NCBI GenBank assembly: GCA_038049695.1
Contig: CP142453.1
Span: forward strand, 20,464,001-20,528,000
From: Cinnamomum chago
Taxonomy: Eukaryota; Streptophyta; Magnoliopsida; Laurales; Lauraceae
Direction of reading: 5' to 3'
Length of the DNA stretch: 64,000 nt
Shown here: positions 22,780 through 34,638 of the stretch, in pieces
Layout: each line of letters opens with the position of its first letter
Numbering within the stretch: position 1 is the first letter of the stretch
Notes under the pieces: model-generated
Told to the model about the DNA's origin: nothing
Databases searched by the model: none
The model's input: only the letters and a program-made list of their open reading frames with translations
Translations under genes and position numbers: made by a program

Positions 22780-23260
22780 AGACTCTGGTGCCTTCCGAGA
22801 GGTGAAGTTTGTGTTATCCACGAATGTGGGGATGAAAGAATCAAATGGGGTGGAGGTTTTAGCTATTTTGCAAGCTCTTTGAATTTTTTCTTCTTCATTT
22901 AAAGGAAAGTTCACTGTGGAAAGCGATTCTTCGAATGCCATTGCTTGGGTTACTTAAAGTGTTGGGCTTTGGCGATTCCATTTTCATCTCAATGAGATTA
23001 AGTTTTTGGCATAGTCTTCTCAAATTTCTTTCGAGCATGGTTAGTAGGAGAGCAAATGAGATGGTGGATACTTTAGCCAAACAAAGGGTTGATAGAGAGC
23101 GACACTTTGTTGCTTTTATCTAATTGTTGGTTTGTTTTGGTGGGTTTTATATAATGCTCTTATCCCCTTTTTCATTTTCTTGTCTTTTCTTGTATTGTTT
23201 TATGTTCTCTTCATTAATATAATTACCTATTACCTTCCTTTAAAATAAAAATAAAAAACA
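22780..23260 (+). pseudogene. LINE 3' end with RNase H-like (RVT_3) domain
   Basis: The plus strand encodes, with frame breaks, SNGVEVLAILQALWIF, GKFTVESDSSNAIAWV and SRRANEMVDTLAKQRV. These are the three conserved blocks of the RNase H-like domain at the end of plant L1-type LINEs (E in the first, D in the second, AN..AD.LAK in the third). An untranslated tail and A-rich end follow (about 23240-23260). Stops and shifts make it non-functional. Confidence 0.8.
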
Positions 23261-23936
23261 GATAGTGGTGCCTTCATATTCCTACTATTAAGGAGTGGGC
23301 TCCTCTACCCGAGGGGAGTATTTAAAAGTATTTATATTGCCTCAACTAACATCTTGAGGTTTTCGTAAGAATGGTTAGCTAAAGAAATTTAAGATGGTAT
23401 TAAAACCAACCGGTAGAGAGTTTGAATCCCAAGAGGAACGACGCTTGGCGTGAAAAAAATGTATGCCACCAAAAGGGCGCCGACTAGGTTTGACATATTC
23501 ATATCAAAGTTATATGTAAAGTAGAATTATTGCTCGTCACATTGAGAGTAGAAGAAGAAGAACCACCAAATAGCTAAGTTTCCGAGGGATGATATGAGTT
23601 AATCCCTGGTAGATACTCTTTTTGTTGTGGATATATTTCATTTTCTTTGATTTATATATTTTTAGGTTGGATTTACTATTTAGGGTTTTGAAAATTGGGA
23701 TTTTTGTTGAAATCTAATAGATATTTGCAAAATAGCTACTCAAATTTATTTGGAGTGTATTTAAAATGCTCATGACTTCTTAATTTGGCAAAGATCTATT
23801 GAGTGATGAGTGAAAGCTTTAGTTTCTTAAATCTAACACTAATAGATGGCTCATAAATCATAATTATGATTGCATTTTTTAGAATTTGTGATATTCCAAC
23901 TTATTTTAGTATATACATGTAAATCTATTTAATTAT
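23261..23936. other. Intergenic, nothing recognised
   Basis: AT-rich with no gene or clear repeat. Confidence 0.4.
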
Positions 23937-24320
23937 TGAGCAAGGCTCTCCTAAGTTCAACCTTAAAATAAAATATCGTAAGCTCCTGCTTGTGGGGCCC
24001 ACATTTGGTCCATCCAAATGGACCGAACACATGACCTCTCTAAATTGCACATATCGACTAACTTTCGGTTAGATCCGGATTTACTGGACCGTTGAATCGA
24101 CTATGTATCATCCAAATATATTGTAGACCATTAAACTTTTAGGCTCATATATATGGAGATGATAGAAATCACGGTTGTGGCTGATTTTTTTGTAGAGAGT
24201 AAGATCTTAGGGAGTCCTTAAAATTCCCCCCATCCCCATTCCCATGTGGGTCCCTAGGTAGGGCCCGGCACACACTTGAGCTTACTTTATCTTAAGCTTG
24301 AGCTTAGGAGCGCTGACCCC
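23937..24320 (-). mobile_element. MITE with CTAAGCTCAAGCTTAGG ends, copy 1
   Basis: Ends carry GCTCTCCTAAGTTCAACCTT at left and AAGCTTGAGCTTAGGAGCGC at right, mutual inverted repeats. The roughly 385-bp body is the reverse complement of the copy at 28806-29192 (shared blocks such as GATAGAAATCA and TGGACCGAA). No coding capacity. Confidence 0.72.
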
Positions 24321-24409
24321 CTTAATTATTAATAAGATTTATATAATTTCAGATAAGATGGTGATACATGGTATATTATGACTTAGGAGGACCAATTTTT
24401 TGCTTTATA

Positions 24410-24850
24410 AATGTTGTCAATGGAAAAAAAAAAAAAAACAACAACATTATTTTCCAACATTTTACGACATTCGGGGTTTTTTTTGGATATTTTTTCAAAA
24501 TTTCTTGGTGTAAAGAAAATTTTACGCCATGATGAAAGCGACCGATCGCGACCCGTGACCGGTAGTGATACCTATTGGTTTTTTTGGGTCGGCTGATACC
24601 ATGACTGATACCATAGTTTTAAACCATGGGTTAGACCCACAATATTGGTTCCTTTTTTTGGATAATAGACCTACAGTTCTAATTGACTTTATCACTTACA
24701 AACCGGTAATGATACCTATTGGTTTTTTTTTTGGGTCGGCTGATACCATGACTGATACCATAGTTTTAAACCATGGGTTAGACCCACAATATTGGTTCCT
24801 TTTTTGGATAATAGACCCACAGTTCTGATTGACTTTATCACTTACAATAA
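24410..24850 (+). mobile_element. Right-end fragment of the hAT-like element family, with 144-bp duplication
   Basis: 24410-24635 matches 9150-9336 of the element at 8319-9336: TTTTGGATATTTTT, TTTACGCCATGA, GACCGATCGCGACC, and the terminal GTTTTAAACCATG. A unit of about 144 bp starting GGTARTGATACCTATTGG is then repeated in tandem (24561-24704, 24705-24847), duplicating the terminal sequence and some flank. Confidence 0.72.
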
Positions 24851-25720
24851 TTGAAAAAAAAAAAAAAAACAAACAAGGAGAAAAAGAAAAAAGTAAGTGG
24901 AACGTTAGAGTAGCACTACCATAATTTTCGTTCTCCTCAAAATTTTAAGCAATCCTAAGGTTGCACAGTTTCTACCTGAAATGTGAAATACTTTGGCATT
25001 ATTACATTTTAAGCTTTGATGTACTCTTTTGGAAAAATTCTAGCCATTTTTGTAAGAATGACTATTCAGAATCATCTTGTATTGAACTTTCAGAATGAGT
25101 TATCCAAATCATGACTTGATTTGCAGTATAGAAAGAGTTGTGCTTATATGAGTTTTTTTTTTCTTTTTTTTCCTGCTTGTTTAGTCTATTGTCTAAGGAT
25201 CAGGGGACCACCTCAACTTACCTACCTGCAAAGGGATCGATCCCCGGACAATATGGTGAGAGTGAGAGCTCCATCCGTGAAGACAACCCTATATTTTAAG
25301 TATTATATGGGATTTGAAAATAAATAAATAAATAAAAACAGAATAAAATTGTAGGACTTGTCCAGTGGATTTTGGCTTGGCAAACTTGTACATGACCCAT
25401 TTTTGTATTATTTTCTTATTTATCTTTTATTCTGTTTTTGTACCATTCCCACAATGAAACATGTGTTAATTTGGGGAGAAACGTAGGGACATTTTCTCTT
25501 CCTTTGTACAAAAGACAGAGGAATAAAATATACAGAGAAACCTTTCTCCTTCCTATTGCGTGCACAATGAGCAACTTGAAGCAGGGTAGTCATATCGAAT
25601 GTTTACTTAAATTATTTGGTCTATATGTAATTCCTTACTAAAATGGAAAGTTCTTGCAACATTCGGTATTTCAATACAGATAAGTTTTGAATTTTAACCC
25701 CATCGCGAAGATTCTTTGAG
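24851..25720. other. Intergenic, nothing certain
   Basis: 25190-25260 contains GGGATCGATCCCC and an A-rich end at about 25320-25345, which could be a decayed SINE, but I cannot assign it. No gene recognised. Confidence 0.4.
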
Positions 25721-25930
25721 ACAGTGGTGGATCAAAGATTTTAGTTTGAGGGGTACCGACCTTAATAAGTAGTTTGGTTTTGAGAGAAATAGAGGATTTT
25801 CTTGTGGATTGTGAGGGTGGACCTATAATTTTGATTGGATTTTTGATAGCGGAACAGAATTTTCATATAGGTTTTGGAAGTGCACCGTGGTTGTTTGATC
25901 GCACCCACATGCCTATACTTAGGTCTGCTC
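25721..25930 (+). mobile_element. MITE with GGCGGACCCAGG ends, decayed copy
   Basis: Aligns with 43849-44030: AGTGGTGGATC at the left, TTTGAGGGGTACCGACCT, AGTAGTTTGGTTTT, then GGTTGTTTGATCGCACCCAC near the right end. More diverged than the other copy. Confidence 0.6.
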
Positions 25931-26713
25931 TGTTTTAAGAGAATATAAAGTTCATAAGAGAGCTAATCATTAAAATTTCTTGACTAAACCTAGAATTACA
26001 ATGAATAAGTGATTTTTTATTTTTTTTTGAAAAATGAGAAGACTAAGAATTTGAAAAAAAAAACCGTTTAATGAAAGAAATGGTGTAGAAGTACTCACAA
26101 GGCTAAAATTGGATTCAAAAGCAGAGTTTTCACCTCAGATACAAATCAAATCAATGCTTTTATCATTCAAGGCAGCGATTTTCTGGCAATAGAGTTAACT
26201 TATGTTTGATCCGTGATGAGTTAATTGAGATCGTGGGCGGCGTGAATGCCCTGTTAAATCCATATCAAAGAAATTCCCTTTAGATAAGATTACAATAAAA
26301 GGAAACCTTAATTCACTAGGGAAGCCATAAAAAGGGACAAAGAATGAATATGTATTCATCTTTCAGATTTCAAAATAGCATGCACAACACAAGCAAAGTC
26401 TGAAATGAGAAAGCCTTGTGGATAAGGCGGCCACTCCTATAGCTCCCACCAGATTTCAAACCCTATGTCATGGCCATTGGGCCGACCGAACCAAAAAAGA
26501 AGCAGCAAAGTTTGAAATAAAAGAATAGATTGATCTTTTCTGCTTTTCATTTTGTTTTATCCTCTACCACTTTTCAAAAGAAGATTAGCCCCACATGCCG
26601 ACATCTTTGTTTAAGTCTAGGAGGAAAACAGGTTAGGTCGTATCAAAATGAATCAAATCAACTGTGAATCTCTATAGATTCAGATACAACTTGATTTTAA
26701 AATGGGTCGGATA
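25931..26713. other. Intergenic with a possible SINE fragment
   Basis: 26410-26500 reads CTTGTGGATAAGGCGGCCAC followed by AGATTTCAAACCC and an A-rich end, which looks like a tRNA-derived A-box and B-box. Too short and isolated to be sure. Nothing else recognised. Confidence 0.35.
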
Positions 26714-26721
26714 AACTCAAT

Positions 26722-27074
26722 TAGGGATGTAAACGGGTCGGTTCCAATCTGAGTCCATAGTGGACCGAGAACCGGAACCGTTAATGAAAAGATGGAACCG
26801 GAACCAAAACCAAAACCTGTTCGGTATATTGGATCAGTCTGGGTCTAGGTTGAAAATGATATGGAATAAAAACTTGGATTTTAGGAGAATTATCGAAAAT
26901 TGAGGTACCGGAACCAAGGTAGAGCTGAAACCCGGACCCGTTTTGGTCATGGGTACAAAAAGGACCTGGACGGACCAATTTTCTTATTGGGGTCTAAATA
27001 AGGACACAAACCTAGTTTTTAATGAGTAAGAACCTGTAGGTAATCGAAGAACCAATGACACATTTACATCCCTA
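26722..27074 (+). mobile_element. hAT-like MITE (TAGGGATGTAAA family), copy 2
   Basis: Perfect terminal repeats TAGGGATGTAAA and TTTACATCCCTA, flanked by AACTCAAT (26714-26721) and AACTCAAG (27075-27082), an 8-bp target duplication with one mismatch. Body resembles 17307-17691 in the same orientation. Confidence 0.82.
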
Positions 27075-27222
27075 AACTCAAGAGCACCCTACATGGGTCA
27101 ACAATCCAAATCACTCACCTGATGCAAAAGGAAGAAGACAAGAAGGAGAAGATATTATTTAAAATGCATCCCCCAAATGCCATCAATAAACTAATTAAAA
27201 ATAACTTGTCAATAATTTAGCA

Positions 27223-27418
27223 TCCATCCGAGGGGTAGCACAATTAGCTAGGCACCGGAGGTTGCGATTTGAATCTCGCGCTCTCTCCCTGGGGCCACTT
27301 GTTAAGGCAAAAGCCTGATTTACTTGGTGTGTGGGGGAGGCAAAGACTTCACGTGCATAAGGGAATATTTCAATTTTCGAAGAGACACCCTTGTCAAAAG
27401 AAAAAAAAAAAAAGTAAA
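27223..27418 (+). mobile_element. Plus-strand tRNA-derived SINE, second family
   Basis: A tRNA-like head with GGGGTAGCACAATTAGCTAG (A-box region) and GCGATTTGAATCTC (B-box region) is followed by a roughly 90-bp body and a poly-A tail at 27400-27413. It differs in body sequence from the six-copy family. Target duplication not found. Confidence 0.65.
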
Positions 27419-27532
27419 AAGGAAAAGGAAATCTTGGCTTTAATTTTGACTGTCGATTAGCTATATTTTTGACTTGTTTCACACTCTTTCAAGTTCCTAC
27501 TCATATTTTTATCTCATCAAACCACCTACTAC

Positions 27533-28759
27533 TGTAAGGTCTGCGACCTTACTGGGTCAGTTGGGCCCAATAACCGACCTGTTGACCCATTTATTTTGAT
27601 ATTATTATAATTATTGTTTTATTAGATATTTAAGTCGGTTTAGATGGTCAACGAGATTCATTTAGTATTAGAATAGTGCTTGCGGAGTTTCGTGCGATTC
27701 TGAGTTCGTTTGACCCTAGTAGGGGGTAGTTTGCAAATTGAAAAAAAATTGAGTGTTTTTCCCTAAAAAAAAATTCGTTGGAAAGGTCTCGTCGCGTTGA
27801 TCAATTTTGTCTTCTGGCTCGTTGCGATCCGACGACCAGAAACCCTTCTAATAATTCATTCTTTCTCCGGACCTACTTGAGGGGTAACTTAGTCTTTTCT
27901 CCCTCCCTTTCTTCTTAAACAAGAGATTAACCCTAATCTCTTTTCTTTCTCTGCAACGAACGATAACCTACCGCAACCATTCTTCTTCTTCCTCATTTTC
28001 CAAGGCTCCAGAACTCCTTCCTTGAAGGATCACTTCCGCGATCCGAGCCGCTCACCTTCTTCCTCGCGATCTCCTCTTTCCATTGACATCAGTTTGGTAA
28101 GATTTCCCTCTCTTTCATCTTTTCAATCAATTCTCTTTGGTTTAGATTTAGGTTAGATCTTGATATTTTCCTCTATTTTCTTCTCCTTTGCGTGATAGAT
28201 TGCGTTTGGTCAGGTAGATTAAGGTTTCTGCAGTGGTAGGGTTTCTCCTCAGATTTTTTCAATTCCAATCTTCTTCTTGGTTGAGGCAAGTAAATCTGCA
28301 TTTTATAATTAAGCATGTGTATATGTCTTCCATTGATTGGATGTGTTTTCTTGTTAGGTTTCCCTAATTCCAAGCCTGTTCTGTTATTAATTTGAGTTTA
28401 TTTAATTTAATTGTTAATTGATGTAAGTGGAAATGATGATGGATGGAATGGATTATTGGGGGAGTAAGGTGGCTCAATTTTGTGCAGGTGAATTTTTGGA
28501 ATGGATTGGGTGAAAAATTGCAAAAAAATGGGGTTCTGTATTTGACGTTCAAGAAAAAAAAAACGTTGGATAATGCTGGACGTTCAGAACGTTCAGTGGC
28601 CATTGAACGTTCAACGACCACATCAACGCATAGGATGAGTAAAATATAAAAAAAACAAAAAAAAAAAAAAAAACAAAGGAACGTTGAATGGTCTGACATG
28701 AATATGGCTACTGTTGGATCATCCAACCACTGAGTCAGACACATGGTTGGTCCGTCGCC

Positions 28760-28808
<49 letters not shown>

Positions 28809-30004
28809 GCCAGCTCTCTTAAGCTCAAGCTTAGGATAAGGTAAACTCAAGTGTGTGGTGGGGCCCACTTGAGGACCCTCATGGGGATGGGGATGAGGGG
28901 AATTTCAAGGACTCCTTAGGATCCTCTTCCCTACAAAAAAATAACCCTAATCATGATTTCTATCATCTCCATATTGACCAAAAAGTTTAATGGTCAATAG
29001 TCCATTCGGATCGATACATAGTCAGTCCATTCGGTCCAGTAAATTTAGATCTAATTGAAAGTTTGTGGACATGTACAATTTAGGGGGGTCATGTGTTTTG
29101 TCCATTTGGATGGATCAAAGGTGAGCCCCACAAGCATGAGCTTACGAAATTTTATCCTAAGCTTGAGCTTAGGAGAGCCTTGAGCCTTGCTCATATATAT
29201 ATATATATATGGGCCATAACTTTTATGGGCCATAACTTCTAAACCATATGTTGGAATTTCGCGAGCCATATACCGTTGGAAAGCTCTTTGAGCGTAGAAT
29301 CCAATGATACGCTAAGGAGATTAATTATTTAGACCACTTTGTTGGGGATTGGGAAGGGAGGTAGCTAAGGAGATTAATTATTTAGACCACTTTGTTGTTA
29401 GTAACGAGATTGTTAGCCTAGGTTTGGGCCTTAGACATTGGAAACCATGAAACCACTCTCATGTGACTATTAATGGGGTTTTGAAATCATAGCACGTGGC
29501 TTGGTGTGCTTCGATGGATTGTCTGGGTATTCGTGTATTGTGTATGGTTTAACCGAACGCGTATGGAATTGAATCAATCGATGCACAGCAAGATTGTATA
29601 CCAAGGAAATTCTTTATAAGCAATGATGATTCAAATTCCCCACGCACTCCGTTAAACCACATATGGTACATGGATGACAACACTTGCCTAGGATTGGATT
29701 GTAATCTCTCCTTGATTTGTTAATCGTATCCGTCGATTTTGTATCCTTGTACACTCTCTTGGCATAAAACACCTAATTAATTATGAAACATAAACTCTTG
29801 TAGAATTAGAACAAGGACCTGATTTAGAGTGTACCTTAGGAACCATGTATCATGTATTGATAAACATGACTGGCTAGAATGTAAGGGATTATCGTGTGGA
29901 TGGTCTATCTTGTATTGTTTGAATGGGATAATCCCTAATAACACACTTTGTGTGCTGAGCTAGCCAGACTTGCTTGTCTTGGTTTTTCCGCGTGTCAACA
30001 TCAC

Positions 30005-30039
<35 letters not shown>

Positions 30040-30987
30040 TATATATCATGGCCAGTTGCAGTTTGGGGTTTATTGATGGACCGGTTACTCGGACATCGGG
30101 GTGGGCAGTCGACTTTGGACGGCGTCCATTGCGTTGAATAGTTGGGAGCGGGCTTGGACCGTGCTACTATTCCTAGGACCGGGAGCTTAGATCCCCTTGG
30201 AGCCAGACTTTGGTATCAGTAGTCCGGATAGGATTATTACTGGTATCCCGTGAGGTAGCTTGAACATCCACGGAGTCTCCCTCTTGTGCATTGCATTACA
30301 TTGGTAGTGGTGATTGTTAGTATTGTTAGGATTTCTATTTATGATTATGATGGTTATTTACTCATGCTACATGCCTAGTATTGTTCATTGTATTCCTACG
30401 ATCTTGTACTTGTCATTACTCTTATATTTGATGCATGTTATGTTTTAATTATATCTTGCTTATCTATTGCTCAACATGTCGTTGACTCTGTTCCTTGGTG
30501 TGCAGACTCCTCATATGAGTACTATGACGAGGAGCAGGCCGGTGAGGAGATCATCAACCAACAGAGGAGGCACGGGAGTGGAGTGCCGATGACGTAGAGT
30601 AGCGTCATCATTACCAGGCACATGAGAGACTCACTTTGGGACAAACATTAGATTTTATTTAATTCATTGCTATTTTTCGTTGAACTTTTCTTTCATTGAC
30701 TCTATGTTGTTTAATGGCCTTAGTTTCTGGGATGACCATTGTAATTAAATTAACTTTCTTTTTAGCTTTAATTGTTTCTTGCAACTTTAAATTTAATTGA
30801 GATTTATTATCCATTGTTGATATCAATGTATGAATTCCGCTATTGTTTTATGTTTTGAGGTTGAAATACATTATCCTCACAGCGTACTTACAATCCTTGG
30901 GCCAAAAAAGGCAGAAATTTTTAATTGGCCCAAAATTTCACTCCCTGGATTCGGTTTATTCTCTAATCGGGTTCGGGGGACGTAACA
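27533..30987 (+). mobile_element. Solo LTR with perfect target duplication
   Basis: The 3455-bp sequence starts TGTAAGGTCTGCGACCTTAC and ends TTCGGGGGACGTAACA. It is flanked on both sides by ACTAC (27528-27532, 30988-30992). No gag-pol or second LTR is present. It contains an R-region-like stretch with AACCCTAATCTCTTTTCTTT (27920-27950), a (TA)n run with a nested MITE (28763-29210), and an (ATT)n run (30005-30040). Probably Ty3/gypsy by size, but superfamily is inferred. Confidence 0.83.
28763..29210 (+). mobile_element. MITE with CTAAGCTCAAGCTTAGG ends, copy 2, in a (TA)n tract
   Basis: The MITE occupies about 28806-29192 with inverted ends GCTCTCTTAAGCTCAAGCTT and AAGCTTGAGCTTAGGAGAGC. It is bounded by (TA)n on the left (28763-28805, 20 or more repeats) and a shorter run at right (29193-29210), as if inserted into a TA repeat. 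Body is the inverse of 23937-24320. Confidence 0.75.
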
Positions 30988-31045
30988 ACTACTCTCCACT
31001 TTAGTTCTATTCCTTTCCTTTTTTTTGTAAAATCTCTTGTTCCAC

Positions 31046-31313
31046 CCCATCTCTTCTACTCCCTTTCTGCTCGGTTTTTCTATTCCCATTTATGCAACTT
31101 GCTCAATGGAAATAGGTACTCCACATAAACTTTCTCATGTATAGGTATTTAATTTGTAATGTATCTGCAGACCGTGCTCATCTCTTCTACTCCCTTTCCG
31201 CCCAGTTTTTCTATTCCCATTTATGCCACTTGCTCAAGGGAAATAGGTACTCCACACAAACCTTTTCATGTATAGGTATTTAATTTATAATGTATCTACG
31301 TACCGTGCTTAGC
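31046..31313 (+). repeat. 131-bp tandem duplication
   Basis: Two units (about 31049-31179 and 31180-31313) share ATCTCTTCTACTCCCTTTC and GGAAATAGGTACTCCACA, with about ten differences. Located just right of the solo LTR. Function unknown. Confidence 0.8.
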
Positions 31314-33120
31314 AACGGTTGTTGTGCTAGTTGTTCATTAGGATAAAAGAAAGAACAAAGAAAGAAGTCCACGAATTACACAGCTGGAGGCATTGGAGTT
31401 GCAATTACAGTTAATAGAGACAAATGAAAATGTTAATGAAAGATTTTAAGTTAGTTATGACGAGTGAGAGACAGAGAGAGACGCCACTCTTAAAGTTTGG
31501 CATCTCACATTTCAGATTTCTCTCTTTCTTTTTTCAAAGCATATTTCAAATCTCTTTGTCTAGAAATCTTTATAATAAAAGAACTTACAAGAAGATGGGG
31601 GTGGAAGAAGCAGAAGAAAACTCCTGAGAGTAGAAAAGAGAGCTTTGTTGATGGAGATATGCAACTTTCTGCCATTCAGAGATGGCTTTGCAATTGCATT
31701 GACGCAAGGACAAGATTAGGCTACATATTAGCAGTTTTGACTTTTTCTTTCAAATGGGCCTATATAAATGTAACAGATGGGGATGCCCCAAAGGCCAAAA
31801 CAAAGTGTAGGAGTTGGTTTCCTCTGCAAAAATTTTGACCCATTTGTTCCCTTTCATAAAATGGGCTTGTAACAGTCCCATGCTAGCCTGCCATGATCTG
31901 GATCGTCATATCCAATGGTGCGGGCCTATCCCTTATCAAGGCCCACATGTGAGGAAAGCCGATATGATAAAAATGTGTAGAATCTAAAAAGATTGAAAAA
32001 TTTTGTGTAGATCTACAGATTCATGGATATCCCCAGCCAACTTTTCATGTCTGATATGGGCCCACTTACACATTTGAGTTTGGCTGTTATTAAGATTTCT
32101 TTTTTCCATAGATATCTATTGAGAGTGTATGGATGTTAATTAATGGGCCATGTCCAGAGCTTGTCCAAGCTTCAGGCCATTTAGCTTTTGGATCGAGTTC
32201 ACAACCAGGCCCAAGTCAGGCCCAAGTCAAACACATCCATTTGGACATCCACTCCTTTGTTAATATATTGGGCCACTAATGCCTTGAAGAATATATATAG
32301 GCCCAGTCCTGAAAATTTTAACACTCAAGCCATGAAGACTAGCGCTCCTCTAATTGGGAGAAGTCATGTGCTGTGGCAAACGGATCCATTCAAAAATGGA
32401 GTCAAGTGAGGATGCCATTTCCCCCTTCCTTTCAGAATCTTACTATGCAGGAGCTTTCAATGTCCTTATGCTTTTATCCCATGGGGATATCCCAGATGAG
32501 CTTTCAATGTTCCAGAGTCCAGCCTATGGTCATAACATAAACCATTGATTCATGATATATTATGAGTCTTTGAATCCCACCTAGATGGCTAGATACGAGC
32601 CACGCGTTCGGTAAATGGTTGTAGACTTCTTTCTTTTTAATCGCGCGCTTGAGGGCTGCACCCATAAAAAAAATAGACCCGCCAACCAACCATGGGAGTA
32701 GAACCCAACCCACACTTGAAATGAAACACCGAGGACCTATGGATCGATCACTGGGTAATTGGGTGAGAAGTGGGAAGCCCAACCAACTGGAAAACCCTAA
32801 GTTCTCAAATGGGTGTAAAGTTGCAAGCAGTAAGCACTCCCAAAGGTAAATGTCTTGGTTAGGATGGCAAACTGGTCCGACTGGGTTGACTATGGGTCTC
32901 TAGGGGTTTAAAACTTTAACCTCACCTCAGCAGGCTGCTGCAGGTCAATGCGATCAGACTGCATAATTCATATAGCTAATGCAGGTTAAACTTGTTTAAT
33001 CTAACCCAAAACTATATATTTTCGGGCCAAATCCAATTCATTTCTAACAATAAAACTATATATAAGTTTGGTTGCAGGCCAAAACAAACCAACATGAGGT
33101 TGGCTCATTCCTTGTAAGAT
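31314..33120. other. Intergenic, nothing recognised
   Basis: Open frames of 60-113 codons occur (for example 31497-31838) but have no recognisable domain or conserved splice context. 31890-32110 has GGCCCA-type motifs without clear structure. Confidence 0.45.
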
Positions 33121-33127
33121 ATATATA

Positions 33128-33286
33128 TTTTTATAACGGAATGTGTCCCCGCCCTTTGGACTGGACTAATCCCTTCGGGTCCGGGGGGAGCCGGATAAAT
33201 CCCTTGTGGCTCCAGTGCAGTAGCGAAATTTCTAACCCAAAACCTTCGGGAGCAAACCATGTTTCTAAGCCAACTGAGCTACCCCA
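33128..33286 (-). mobile_element. tRNA-derived SINE, copy 3
   Basis: Same family as 2134-2322. The minus strand begins GGGGTAGCTCAGTTGGCTTA, the closest of all copies to a tRNA head, then GGTTAGAAATT at the B-box and a body ending GGACACATTCCG before a T/A-rich tail. Confidence 0.8.
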
Positions 33287-34638
33287 CCCACAGGTTTTGA
33301 AAACTAAAATATTAAACTACGAACTGTTCAAATAGGTTTAGATATGCAGGTTGACCTTACTTCAACCCCTTTAAATGGGCTAATGCTGGTTTTACAGGTC
33401 AACCTAGCCCGACCCATTTAAATGCAGATCAGTTTTTCTCGACATGTGACCATCCCATACTTATTGTTAGTAGGGTTAGTGAGTTGGCTACAGATCAGGT
33501 AAAGAGATTGGATCAGATTTTACCACCTTTGCCTGGCAGGCTGACACAGCACAATTTCCCAGTAAACAAACAGTGGAGCTTATTTGTATCATTACTCAAA
33601 TCAATTAAATTCTTTTAAGAGGGGCCTCTTTAATTTCAAAGAACTATCAAGGTGTGGTCCGGATTGTGAGCTGTATATCTGTTAAGGTGCCTCTTTAATT
33701 TCAAAAAGTTTAGGATGAATGCATGAACACTTAAATCAAATAGAAATTGGACTAATGTAGGTGAAATGCACAGAACAAAAGAGTGAAAATCATTAAAAAA
33801 TTGTAGGGAATTTAATGCCAGGTTTGGCACAGCTTTAAGTTAGAGTATTAAAGTTTGGCTTGTTAATTAATCAGTTTAAGCTCAAGCTGGCTTGATTAAT
33901 TCACAAGCTGAGCTAGTGTCTTTTCAGCTCAGCATTGCTAATCAAGGGCTTGACTCATCTTGGGTTTAGCTTAAGTCATATAATTTGTCATGTGTATGTG
34001 TATGTGTCTCATAATTTAAGTTATACATGTGATGCTATATATTAAAAGAGTAATTACATGAGATTAATGTAAATTTTTTTTATATATCGGTAATGGTATG
34101 GCCAAGTAAAGCTAAATTAAATTTTCCTGTAAATGTAAACCATTCACATGATACATAACCCATTTCCCATATTCCAGATTCAAGATCCATTTTCATCAGA
34201 TTAGCATACACCATTAGATTTAGAAAAATGAATGTGTTTGAACTTATAAAAAATAATCATTTTTATTAAATCGCAATTGTTCATTATTTTTAATATGCAT
34301 AGATGGTTAGCGTAAAACCTCATTTTGATTGAGATGATATTCACTATTGGATTGAACGCTATTGATTTGATGCCTTTTCAAATGCATGCATTCGATCCAA
34401 TACTTTATATTTCTTATAATTGTGTGGACATTCATCAAAGCAAGAATGATGACAATTTGAATGGAGGGATTTGATTTGCACAAGGTGGCCCCATTGTATG
34501 AAACATATGGATTTTTTTTTTCCATTTTTGGTGGAGAAGATAGCAATGTAGGGTGTGGATTCAATTACTTATGATTTACGGCCTACCCAATACGTTGACA
34601 CCTGTCAAATTGAAACTGAAACTTGGATTCATAGAGGT
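33287..34638. other. Intergenic, nothing recognised
   Basis: AT-rich. No gene, RNA or repeat pair detected apart from short (GTAT)-like runs near 33990-34010. Confidence 0.45.

Noticed and set aside
28364..28828. 154-codon minus-strand open frame
   Set aside because: Includes a Tyr-Ile run from (TA)n and lies inside a solo LTR; no domain.
33128..33286. tRNA gene candidate (GGGGTAGCTCAGTTGGCTTA on minus strand)
   Set aside because: No acceptor stem or complete cloverleaf, and the same head occurs in five other SINE copies.
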